A stretch of DNA of 12,576 nucleotides from Gammaproteobacteria bacterium (GTDB taxonomy: Bacteria; Pseudomonadota; Gammaproteobacteria; S012-40), in assembly GCA_029879945.1 (NCBI GenBank), contig JAOUPJ010000078.1:1-12576 (forward strand). Reading direction: 5' to 3'. Both the position numbers and the translations under genes were made by a program. The notes under the pieces are model-generated. The model was given only the letters and a program-made list of their open reading frames with translations, searched no databases and was not told the DNA's origin. The first letter of the stretch is position 1. The number at the start of each line of letters is the position of its first letter. Shown here piece after piece: positions 1 through 6,163 of this stretch.

Positions 1-654
1 GACGGTGGCTCCCTAGACGTGGACCCAGGTGAGTACGCCTACGTGGAAAGCGTGAACGCCGAACCGGTGTTCATCGAAACCACCAACGACTTGTTCAACG
101 ATGATCCCACTTCATTGAGCCAAAGCACTGGCGATTCAAGCTCAGACTGGGGCGTATGGGGCGGTGCAACACAGGCCATGGGCATGCTGGCGTCCAATGA
201 GGATTTGACGGGCGGGAATGTGTTTGAGGCGACAGGGGTGTTGGCGACGAAGGGATCGGTGGTCTACAAAGCAACAATCCCTGCAGATGTTGGCTATACT
301 GTAGTGACAGGGGCTTCCTTTGATACTTTGAATTCAAAATTGGACGTTAACTTTGACAATCAAACCGTTAATGCAACTATCGCAATTAATTCTGGTTCTG
401 GCCCCTACTATAACTGGGTTGCAACAGCAAATGACATGAATATTGTCGATGGTAGTTTTTCGGGAGGGGTAGATAGCTTATTTTTGGAAGGAGGTGACAG
501 ATCAGGTGGTGGTTTTTCTGGATCGGTTTCTGGATCGTTCAATGGCTCCCTTGATTCTGTAGGAATCCCGTCAGACGCAACAGTGGACTATCACATTACA
601 GACACTGCTTCTACAACTGAGTTTTTTGGGACACAGGGCTTTGTTGCAGAGTAA
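1..654 (+). CDS. FecR/TbpB-like surface protein, C-terminal part (5' end outside window)
   Basis: The frame is open from base 1 to a TAA at 652-654, leaving 217 residues of a longer protein; the real start lies upstream, and the in-frame GTG at 19 is not a credible start. The first visible residues (GGSLDVDPGEYAYVESV) resemble the end of a FecR-type periplasmic sensory domain. The rest is rich in Ser, Gly, Thr and Asp, has no cysteine, and alternates short beta-strand patterns such as LDVNFDNQTVNATIAI and GGFSGSVSGSFNGSL, ending FFGTQGFVAE. That pattern resembles the TbpB-like/beta-barrel half that follows FecR domains in large exported proteins of marine gammaproteobacteria. What is seen is a beta-rich acidic exported-type sequence; the family assignment is inference from pattern. 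It converges on the PEP-CTERM gene. An autotransporter or adhesin tail is an alternative. Confidence 0.6.
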   Translation, partial: DGGSLDVDPGEYAYVESVNAEPVFIETTNDLFNDDPTSLSQSTGDSSSDWGVWGGATQAMGMLASNEDLTGGNVFEATGVLATKGSVVYKATIPADVGYTVVTGASFDTLNSKLDVNFDNQTVNATIAINSGSGPYYNWVATANDMNIVDGSFSGGVDSLFLEGGDRSGGGFSGSVSGSFNGSLDSVGIPSDATVDYHITDTASTTEFFGTQGFVAE

Positions 655-673
655 TGTGAATGAGGTATTTCTA

Positions 674-719
674 GTGTGGCCGATTGAGCTATTTCCAGTA
701 AGCTTGTACTCGGCCACAC
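674..719. terminator. Inverted repeat between convergent genes, possible bidirectional terminator
   Basis: Perfect 10-bp arms GTGTGGCCGA (674-683) and TCGGCCACAC (710-719) enclose a 26-nt loop, which itself contains two AGCT tetramers that could extend the fold. It lies 20 bp after the stop of the FecR-like gene and 28 bp past the stop of the opposing PEP-CTERM gene, the usual place for a shared terminator. Neither strand has a clear U-run after the stem, so intrinsic termination is uncertain. Confidence 0.45.
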
Positions 720-747
720 AGAAACCAATATTAATAAAGCTAAAGTG

Positions 748-1335
748 CTAAGCGCGCCTTTTTGAAAAGGCCAAACCGAGCACACCGAAAGCCATCAATA
801 GCAAGCTCATTGGAGCAGGAACTGGGGTGCTTGGATCGTTTCCACCACTTGATTGTCCATCGGTAAAATTGGCGATAAAGCGAAGATCATAATCAACACT
901 TTCAAACGCGTAAAGTGTTTCTACCAAGAACATCGCATGGCCACCATCATAAGTATCTACGTTGTATTGTATGGTTCCCAATCCGTTAAAGATAATGTGC
1001 GCATAAACGGTTGAACCCGCAGAGAGAAATTCGTTGATATCGATTAGAGTAAGACCATCTGTTACCGAAAACGAGGACTCATACAGCAAAGTTCCACCAT
1101 TTGCAGCGTCCGTAAGTTGCAAATTGAAGAGATTACCTGTGGTTTCTTCACCAAAATAGAAACCAATGCTCTCCAAATAGTTTTCGGTGGTGTCAACCGT
1201 AAAAGACTGTCCTGCACCATGCCACTCACCACTGACATCACCAGTCCAGGCATCAGAGTTATCAATCACCACTGCATTCGCAGCATTCACCAGCAAAGAT
1301 AGGGAAAGGGCCAATATAAATTGGGACACGCGCAT
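748..1335 (-). CDS. PEP-CTERM sorting-domain protein (VPAP variant)
   Basis: A 195-residue exported protein. Residues 1-21 form a signal peptide (MRVSQFILALSLSLLVNAANA, shown here only as its hydrophobic run FILALSLSLLV and the ANA cleavage end). The mature part is beta-rich, acidic and Trp/Tyr/Gly containing, with GAGQSFTVDTTENYLESIGF as a recognisable stretch. Residues 171-195 form the tripartite PEP-CTERM tail: a PVPAP motif, a hydrophobic helix (SLLLMAFGVLGLAF) and the basic end SKRRA. In this system an exosortase (EpsH/XrtA family) recognises the motif and the protein goes to the outer surface, often into exopolysaccharide or biofilm matrix. The second E of the classical PEP is replaced by A, a variant common in marine gammaproteobacteria. 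The ATG is supported by GGAGGAGA just upstream on the minus strand. No exosortase is in view. The specific ligand or role of the body is unknown. Confidence 0.85.
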   Translation of the reverse strand: MRVSQFILALSLSLLVNAANAVVIDNSDAWTGDVSGEWHGAGQSFTVDTTENYLESIGFYFGEETTGNLFNLQLTDAANGGTLLYESSFSVTDGLTLIDINEFLSAGSTVYAHIIFNGLGTIQYNVDTYDGGHAMFLVETLYAFESVDYDLRFIANFTDGQSSGGNDPSTPVPAPMSLLLMAFGVLGLAFSKRRA

Positions 1336-1395
1336 GGGGTTTCTCCTCCCGAAATTCTAATAATTCTTTAGCAGCATCTGCTTGATATTCGAGCG

Positions 1396-1404
1396 ATTAT
1401 AACA
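1396..1404 (-). promoter_or_regulatory. Extended -10 promoter for the PEP-CTERM gene
   Basis: On the minus strand the sequence reads TGTTATAAT: a perfect TATAAT (1396-1401) with the TGn extension (1402-1404). No good -35 hexamer lies at 16-18 bp, as is normal for extended -10 promoters. It is about 60 bp upstream of the ATG at 1335. Confidence 0.55.
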
Positions 1405-1471
1405 AGCCTATCCGGTAAGGGAAGTAGTTTAATTTTCATTTCTTACATTTTTCTGAATTTTCTGAGATTTA

Positions 1472-1490
1472 ACCGAGTATAATACTTGGT
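1472..1490. repeat. Near-palindrome containing TATAAT
   Basis: ACCGAGTAT (1472-1480) and ATACTTGGT (1482-1490) match as inverted repeats at 8 of 9 positions around a single A. The centre carries a TATAAT on the plus strand (1478-1483). It sits about 140 bp upstream of the PEP-CTERM start in a stretch with no gene. It could be an operator or a promoter for a short transcript reading toward the REP element; no gene on the plus strand follows it. Confidence 0.35.
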
Positions 1491-1553
1491 CTTATGTGAA
1501 AAATTACCGGGATTTGGGGTGAGTTATCCAAATCTAAACGCCACGGTTTACCC

Positions 1554-1584
1554 GGTGCAATGCGCTACGCTTATTGCACCCTAC
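1554..1584 (-). repeat. REP-like palindromic element with GTAG signature
   Basis: Arms GGTGCAAT (1554-1561) and ATTGCACC (1573-1580) are perfect inverted repeats. Inside them GCG and CGC pair around a CTA loop, with a two-T bulge. On the minus strand the tetranucleotide GTAG (1584-1581) directly precedes the hairpin. A GTAG or GGAG tetranucleotide before an imperfect hairpin is the hallmark of REP sequences mobilised by RAYT (TnpA_REP) transposases. The element lies about 60 bp downstream of the toxin stop, a typical extragenic position. No RAYT gene is in the window, so genome-wide copies are an expectation, not an observation. The rest of 1336-1646 holds no credible gene. Confidence 0.6.
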
Positions 1585-1646
1585 GGGGGTGTTTCCGTTT
1601 TACCTGCTCTGTGTAACTGCAGTTGCAGCTCAGTTCTGTTCAATTG

Positions 1647-1946
1647 TTATGTTTCGGATTCTGGTAACTTCAACAAACGTTCGCTTCGCCAGATGCGAAT
1701 TATGTGTATGGACTCTGGCTCACGCAGATAGACTACTCGAAAGGGTGAATGAATTAATTCTCTAATTCGTTCTTCTCCAAATTCTGGAACCATACGCCCT
1801 ATATCTGGATTATCTACTAGTGTTTGGGCGTGCTCTATAATTGAAGATATGATTTGCACGCCAACATTTTCTGCTCCCTCTCTCTGGTAATATTTCTTAA
1901 TCTCTTCCAAATCATCATAAGCTGAATTAGATACAAAGACCTTCAC
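1647..1946 (-). CDS. ParE/RelE superfamily toxin
   Basis: A 99-residue protein of typical length for this superfamily. It has the N-terminal helical hairpin pattern (SNSAYDDLEEIKKYYQREGA), a NPDIGRMVPEF segment, and the C-terminal strands ELIHSPFRVVYLREP and IHIIRIWRSERLL. These match ParE/RelE-type toxins, which either inhibit DNA gyrase (ParE) or cleave mRNA on the ribosome (RelE); the NPDIGR and FRVVY layout leans toward the ParE/plasmid-stabilisation group, but the target cannot be fixed from sequence. Translation starts at a GTG (1946-1944), one base after the antitoxin stop TGA (1950-1948), which implies translational coupling and low toxin output. The gene is AT-rich relative to its neighbours, consistent with horizontal acquisition. 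A REP-like element follows it. Confidence 0.85.
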   Translation of the reverse strand: MKVFVSNSAYDDLEEIKKYYQREGAENVGVQIISSIIEHAQTLVDNPDIGRMVPEFGEERIRELIHSPFRVVYLREPESIHIIRIWRSERLLKLPESET

Positions 1947-1947
1947 T

Positions 1948-2217
1948 TCAATCTATACCCAACTTTTTCTTCACATCAGCGAGTTCAATCTCTTTCCCTT
2001 CGCGAATCTCCATCAACCCAGTCGCAATTGCCTTTATGAATCGACGTTCTTCCTCAATTTTCTCATAATCCTCAATACCCTGTATTACGGCAACACCCCT
2101 ACCGCGACTAGTAAGCAAAACTGGACGATGAGTATCCTTCGCATGGTTTATCACCTTTCCTGGGTTAACCTTCAGATCTGTAAGGGGAATTACGTCTTCG
2201 GAAAATTTTGTCCGCAT
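1948..2217 (-). CDS. Phd/YefM family antitoxin
   Basis: An 89-residue protein with the family layout: an N-terminal DNA-binding and dimerisation half (VIPLTDLKVNPGKVINHAKD, then RPVLLTSRGRGVAVIQGIED) and a charged C-terminal tail (EIREGKEIELADVKKKLGID) that would wrap the toxin. Antitoxin precedes toxin, the canonical order. Phd/YefM proteins neutralise the toxin and, as a complex with it, repress their own promoter. The ATG at 2217 follows closely on a consensus -10 box (2253-2258) overlapped by a palindrome, which fits autoregulation. The pairing with a ParE/RelE toxin rather than Phd's Doc partner is common. Confidence 0.88.
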   Translation of the reverse strand: MRTKFSEDVIPLTDLKVNPGKVINHAKDTHRPVLLTSRGRGVAVIQGIEDYEKIEEERRFIKAIATGLMEIREGKEIELADVKKKLGID

Positions 2218-2235
2218 GTTTAACGCCTCAAATTG

Positions 2236-2246
2236 AGTTATTAACT
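2236..2246. promoter_or_regulatory. Second, smaller operator-like palindrome
   Basis: AGTTATTAACT is a perfect palindrome around a central T. Its core TATTAACT (2239-2246) recurs at 2264-2271 in the right arm of the larger operator, exactly 25 bp away. Repeated half-sites are typical of cooperative antitoxin-toxin operator binding. Confidence 0.4.
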
Positions 2247-2248
2247 AA

Positions 2249-2273
2249 CCAGATTATAGCACCTATTAACTGG
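2249..2273 (-). promoter_or_regulatory. Promoter -10 box and palindromic operator of the toxin-antitoxin operon
   Basis: The arms CCAGATTATAG (2249-2259) and CTATTAACTGG (2263-2273) match as inverted repeats at 9 of 11 positions around a 3-nt centre. The minus-strand TATAAT (2258-2253) lies inside the left arm, so a bound repressor would block RNA polymerase. No convincing -35 was found. It lies 32 bp upstream of the antitoxin ATG. Confidence 0.6.
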
Positions 2274-2380
2274 TCTTTACGCTGATTTTATCGGACAATA
2301 ACTCCATCTTTTGAGAGAAACCTGAGTTCAAGGGTGAAGTGCGACAAGCCCATCACCCCCCACAACCCCCTTATTTGTCA

Positions 2381-5300
2381 TCACGCAAACGTTCGTCGTC
2401 TGCGCAATAACATCAAGCCCAGCAAGCCAAGTAACATCGCCGGATGCATGGCTCCGCCGCCGCTATCGCCGGATGAGCTGTCGCTTGATGGTGTGGTGCC
2501 TGGTCCGGGATCAGTTCCAGTTCCAGGATCGGTTCCCGTTCCAGGATCAGTTCCGGTTCCGGGGTCCGTACCCGTTCCAGGGTCGGTTCCAGGATCGGTA
2601 CATGAAAGCGCACCTGCTACCGCATTTGGCGTGTAGTCCAAAGTCGCGAAGACACGGTTACCACTCTTGTGTGTGGTTCCATTCACGCTTTCGATCATGA
2701 CCTTGTACGCCACATCATTACTCAAACTTGTTAACACCTGACAGGCGACCGTTGCATCGGTGGTTTGTGTTGGATTCTGCCACATTGCCAGCGGATCATC
2801 TGCCCGTTTGGTGTAGAGCCTGGCATAACCAAAGTTTGCGTCGCTAGGATTGGTCCAGCCTAATTTCAGTTGACCGTCACCTTCCGTGATGGTGAGGCCG
2901 CTGATGTCCTGAACGCTTGCCGTTCCATAAAGGAAGGTGAAAACGGGATAGCTGCTACTCCAAACCCCGGCCTTGTCTTCACTTCGGTAGTAGACCTCGT
3001 AGCGAGTCCCTTGTACCAAAGAACCGCCGCTAATTGTTAGATCACCGCCGCCGCAGGCAACAGAGGTATCCCAACTGAGCGCGCCCACTGCCGCGCTACA
3101 CGTCGCCACATTGCTTCCCATTTCATTCTGCATCACCAGTTGCCCACCGGCTGGCGAACCGGAGAGATTATCCAGCGGTGCAATCCAGCTAAAGACAGGG
3201 GCTTCGATGGAGTTTTGCCATACGCCGTTTGAAACGCCACCCGCTGCGCTAAAACTTGCCGGTGCACCCGGCGCTGTGGAATCTACGCCATAACCAGTCT
3301 CATCGCCGGCTGTTACCGTTTCAGACTGTGCCGCATCGTCGCTGGCCTGGGTGTAGAACTGATAGTGTCCTTCACCATCGGGGGCATTGAAACTGAACAC
3401 GTCCACCGTGGCATTGCCTGCCGCAGACACGTCCATGCTCTGGTAGAGCGTCCAACTGCCCCAGGTGACATCATCGGCACTGTATCGATAGTAAAGGCTC
3501 ACCGTCGATAGTGCCGAGTCATCAATGGAGAAGAAGGGAATATCGAATGGAACTGCTCCATGGTTACCGCCTTTCCAGTACCAGTAGTTCCAGGTGATAT
3601 CGCCATTGGTATCCAGGGTATCGGGTCGATTGCCGCCGGTTGCGGTGGCGTCATCCACAGCGGTGTTTGGGCTGTCAATCAGATGGATTTGAGAATAGGG
3701 TTTGAGGTCGGGGATGCTCGCACTGCTGGCGGCCGAGCCGACCTTCACCACGGCCCACACGTCCAGTGCCGGAAGGGTAACGGTTCGAGTCGCACCGGTA
3801 CCACTTGCCGTCAAGGTCGTCGGATTGGGTGCGGCTGGTGTCATGATTGATACGGTTATTGTTCCTGAATAATTCGGTGGCACAGGCACAGTCAAGTTGC
3901 TTCCTGCACTCACCGCTACATTGACTTTGCTTGTTAGATTGTAATCTGCATTGACCAGATGATAGAGGTGCGAGCCGTCGGCGCTGTCTTCAAAGCGGGT
4001 GAGGTGCACAGTGGCCGGGAGTGTGGTGGTAAGTTCCGGTGTCACAGTGCTATCCACTGCGGTTTTGAAAGACGAGACCTCGGTAGTAATGGCTGTGGAA
4101 GACAAGGCATTGCTTGCAGCACCTGAGGCGAGATTGCTGGCGATGGAGATCACGGTTCCCGTATAGGTCGTGGTATCGACGGCATCGCTGCCAAAGAGAT
4201 CGTCGAAGGTGCGGGTACCCGTTACATCCTGATTTGTTTCATCATGGGTAGCGACAGAACCCAGTCCGACCACGGTTCCGCCCGTTGCGAGATATTGTTC
4301 CAGCAGTGTTACTTGTGCATCGCTCAAGAGCTGGGTGCCAGGCAGGATGACCATTTTGTATTGATTCAGTTGTGCCAGCGTGAGTTTCTCTGATCCATCC
4401 CGACGGGAGGGGTCGGATGCAAATAGAACGTCCCAGGTACGGTGCGCTTCATTGAGTATCAGCGACATACCCTTGAATGCCCCGCCTATGCCGCCCGGGT
4501 CCATGGCGACGCCTGCCTCGGTGTACAGGATGGCGGCTTCACTCGCTTCGTCGTGATTAAACAGCTCTGGATGCGATACAACAAATTCATAATAGGGTTG
4601 CACCAGAGTCGGCTCGTAGGCGCTGTGGTGATAGTGCGCCCAGCCTGCGCCCATCACCTGAGACAAGCCACCGTTGGCATAGGTTTCTGCAATGAAGAGC
4701 TTGTCCAGATTACTCACGGGTGCTCTTGTATAGGGATCACCGGTTCCATTCAGTGAGCCCGTATTGGCGGGAGCATTCCAGGACCAGAATCGCTTGCCAA
4801 ACGCCAGGGAGGTTTTGTAGATGTAAGCGAGATCCTGATAGGGATAGTTGAGCGTGTCGAGAAATGTTTCTGCCAGGGTGTAGTCCAGCAAATCGGCAAC
4901 AACGAATACATCGCCATCGGTGATGTAGCGATTGGCAGAGAGATAGACGGTTTTGCTATTGGTGCTGGCATAGCTACGCAACGCACTGGCCCAGGCGGTA
5001 AAAAAATCACGCTCTACCGTATTGTCGTAGGCCACCCACTGCTTCCAGTAGGTATCATTGACCAGGGTGGGATCGGCATTTCCAACGGCAGTGTTCAAGT
5101 CATTCGTTGTGGCATATCCCAGTCCGACCAGGTAGGTACGAATATTAAATGACGTATTGCCAATATGCGTTGCAAAGGCCGCGACGATCTCGTCATCAAA
5201 ACTGGCCTGACTGTAATCGATGCTGGCGACGTCCAGAAAGATGTGTTCCACACCCAGATCGATTGCCAGCTTTCCTGAGTTGATTAAATAGTCACGGAAG

Positions 5301-5713
5301 GCCTGTCGTGTCGCTGAAAAGGCGTAGTAGTCTGCACCCCCATCGTTTAGGGTGACGGCTGTGCCGTTCAGGTCTACCCGCGCCCCTGTAGATAAGGTGT
5401 GTCGCAGATCACTTTCAATACGGGTCATGTCGTAGTAGGCACCGTAGGAAGTTCCATTGGTTTTCCAGTCGGCGATTTGTCGGGCAATTTCATTTCTACG
5501 CTCAGTAGATAGTGTGCTGTCTATGGCGCCAAACTCGTCCACGATCATGGACGGTTTGATACCGGGTGTATAGATTGGACTGGGACCGAAAATGGCGCCG
5601 GCCTGTGGTCCGCCGCTGGGTGCTGTGGCGGCCATGGAGGAACTCCAGACTAGAAAGGAAGCCAATGCAAAACCCGATTTCCTAAACACGCTGCCAATCG
5701 CTTTTTTATTCAT
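2381..5713 (-). CDS. Secreted multidomain glycoside-hydrolase-like protein with GlyGly-CTERM-type tail
   Basis: A 1110-residue exported protein. Residues 1-29 are a signal peptide (hydrophobic SGFALASFLVWSSSMA). Residues about 50-390 look like a TIM-barrel glycosidase-type domain (GVEHIFLDVASIDY at 154-167, then SANRYITDGD and DLLDYTLAETF with E282 a possible catalytic acid, and MGAGWAHYHHSAYEP at 354-368). Residues about 450-490 (MVILPGTQLLSDAQ and QYLATGGTVVGLGS) resemble the amidotransferase-like trimerisation domain that follows the barrel in GH42-type enzymes. Residues about 560-660 are a beta-sandwich; 660-1035 hold fibronectin-III or Ig-like modules. Residues 1039-1075 are TDPGTG repeats, then a Ser/Asp/Gly stretch, GGG, a hydrophobic helix (MLLGLLGLMLL) and RRRR. 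The tail fits GlyGly-CTERM sorting by rhombosortase after type II secretion. The ATG has AGAGGA 10 nt upstream. Substrate and true family are unknown; the barrel call rests on pattern only. Confidence 0.75.
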   Translation of the reverse strand: MNKKAIGSVFRKSGFALASFLVWSSSMAATAPSGGPQAGAIFGPSPIYTPGIKPSMIVDEFGAIDSTLSTERRNEIARQIADWKTNGTSYGAYYDMTRIESDLRHTLSTGARVDLNGTAVTLNDGGADYYAFSATRQAFRDYLINSGKLAIDLGVEHIFLDVASIDYSQASFDDEIVAAFATHIGNTSFNIRTYLVGLGYATTNDLNTAVGNADPTLVNDTYWKQWVAYDNTVERDFFTAWASALRSYASTNSKTVYLSANRYITDGDVFVVADLLDYTLAETFLDTLNYPYQDLAYIYKTSLAFGKRFWSWNAPANTGSLNGTGDPYTRAPVSNLDKLFIAETYANGGLSQVMGAGWAHYHHSAYEPTLVQPYYEFVVSHPELFNHDEASEAAILYTEAGVAMDPGGIGGAFKGMSLILNEAHRTWDVLFASDPSRRDGSEKLTLAQLNQYKMVILPGTQLLSDAQVTLLEQYLATGGTVVGLGSVATHDETNQDVTGTRTFDDLFGSDAVDTTTYTGTVISIASNLASGAASNALSSTAITTEVSSFKTAVDSTVTPELTTTLPATVHLTRFEDSADGSHLYHLVNADYNLTSKVNVAVSAGSNLTVPVPPNYSGTITVSIMTPAAPNPTTLTASGTGATRTVTLPALDVWAVVKVGSAASSASIPDLKPYSQIHLIDSPNTAVDDATATGGNRPDTLDTNGDITWNYWYWKGGNHGAVPFDIPFFSIDDSALSTVSLYYRYSADDVTWGSWTLYQSMDVSAAGNATVDVFSFNAPDGEGHYQFYTQASDDAAQSETVTAGDETGYGVDSTAPGAPASFSAAGGVSNGVWQNSIEAPVFSWIAPLDNLSGSPAGGQLVMQNEMGSNVATCSAAVGALSWDTSVACGGGDLTISGGSLVQGTRYEVYYRSEDKAGVWSSSYPVFTFLYGTASVQDISGLTITEGDGQLKLGWTNPSDANFGYARLYTKRADDPLAMWQNPTQTTDATVACQVLTSLSNDVAYKVMIESVNGTTHKSGNRVFATLDYTPNAVAGALSCTDPGTDPGTGTDPGTGTDPGTGTDPGTGTDPGPGTTPSSDSSSGDSGGGAMHPAMLLGLLGLMLLRRRRTFA
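2489..2599 (-). repeat. In-gene 18-bp tandem repeat coding TDPGTG
   Basis: The linker before the C-terminal anchor (residues 1039-1075) consists of TDPG, four TDPGTG units, TDPGPG and TTP. At DNA level this is a set of imperfect 18-bp units with synonymous differences (Pro and Gly codons vary). It probably acts as a flexible spacer between the folded domains and the membrane tail. Unit number may vary between strains by slippage or recombination. Confidence 0.85.
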
Positions 5714-5924
5714 TTTTCGTCAGTCCTCTGTGATTTAGAACTCTTCTAATGCAATGCCTCTTTTGCCTGTTTGTGGACGCGTGAGGCTGCACCGAGAAGA
5801 AATTAAATTGCGTATCAGATTGTTTCGACGTGTTTTTAAAAACAAATATCCCTCATATGGGGGGTATATGGTTTTGGGGTGGAAGGATGGGTGTCTATCC
5901 CAACAAGACACCCGCGTTGACAAT

Positions 5925-5933
5925 TGCTATACT
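5925..5933 (+). promoter_or_regulatory. Candidate extended -10 promoter toward the methyltransferase
   Basis: TGCTATACT on the plus strand: TATACT (5928-5933) preceded by TGn. A TTGACA occurs at 5917-5922 but too close (5 bp) to act as its -35. If used, transcription would start near 5940 and leave a leader of about 220 nt containing the 5953-5966 inverted repeat. Confidence 0.35.
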
Positions 5934-5952
5934 TGCCGGCACAGCGATTTAA

Positions 5953-5966
5953 TCTGATCTATCAGA
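5953..5966. promoter_or_regulatory. Operator-like inverted repeat downstream of the candidate promoter
   Basis: TCTGAT (5953-5958) and ATCAGA (5961-5966) are perfect inverted repeats separated by CT, about 20 bp after the extended -10 at 5928-5933. A repressor bound here would block early transcription. No regulator gene is adjacent, so the binding protein is unknown. Confidence 0.3.
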
Positions 5967-6163
5967 AACTACCTTCGACAATTCTCGAATCAACACTGTG
6001 ATCGGGGTCGATGTGGTTTCTGGCCCAGCAACTCGTCACACACAAGCGATCTCGCCAACCGAAGAATTCAGCGCATAAACAAGCGCAGGCCACATTTTGA
6101 GCCGTTGGCACCTCATTCTGGCCCTCAGGCCAATACGATCTATAAAACGAAAACAGGAGCAAC

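Larger units (their letters stand above)
5714..6163. other. 450-bp divergent intergenic region with no gene, several palindromes
   Basis: This region separates the large secreted protein (-) from a methyltransferase (+) and should carry both promoters. Seen in it: a perfect 12-bp palindrome GTTTTTAAAAAC (5832-5843); just after it an imperfect ATATCCC / GGGTATAT pair around CATATG (about 5846-5870); an extended -10 on the plus strand (5925-5933); a TCTGAT-CT-ATCAGA inverted repeat (5953-5966); CAGAAAC and GTTTCTG arms (5963-5969, 6016-6022); and a 5-bp hairpin TGGCC-CTCA-GGCCA (6119-6132). No open frame here has a credible start and composition. Confidence 0.6.

Noticed and set aside
1500..1650. 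Possible integron attC site behind the toxin gene
   Set aside because: The TAACAATTGAAC start looks similar, but the required RYYYAAC and GTTRRRY core sites are not both present and no pairing of the correct layout was found.
1486..1765. Two short plus-strand frames spanning the REP element and the toxin 3' end
   Set aside because: They translate the REP palindrome and the antisense of the toxin, have no ribosome site and no family likeness; they are chance frames.
5917..5922. TTGACA as a -35 box
   Set aside because: It is only 5 bp from the TATACT, and no -10 lies at 16-18 bp on the plus strand.
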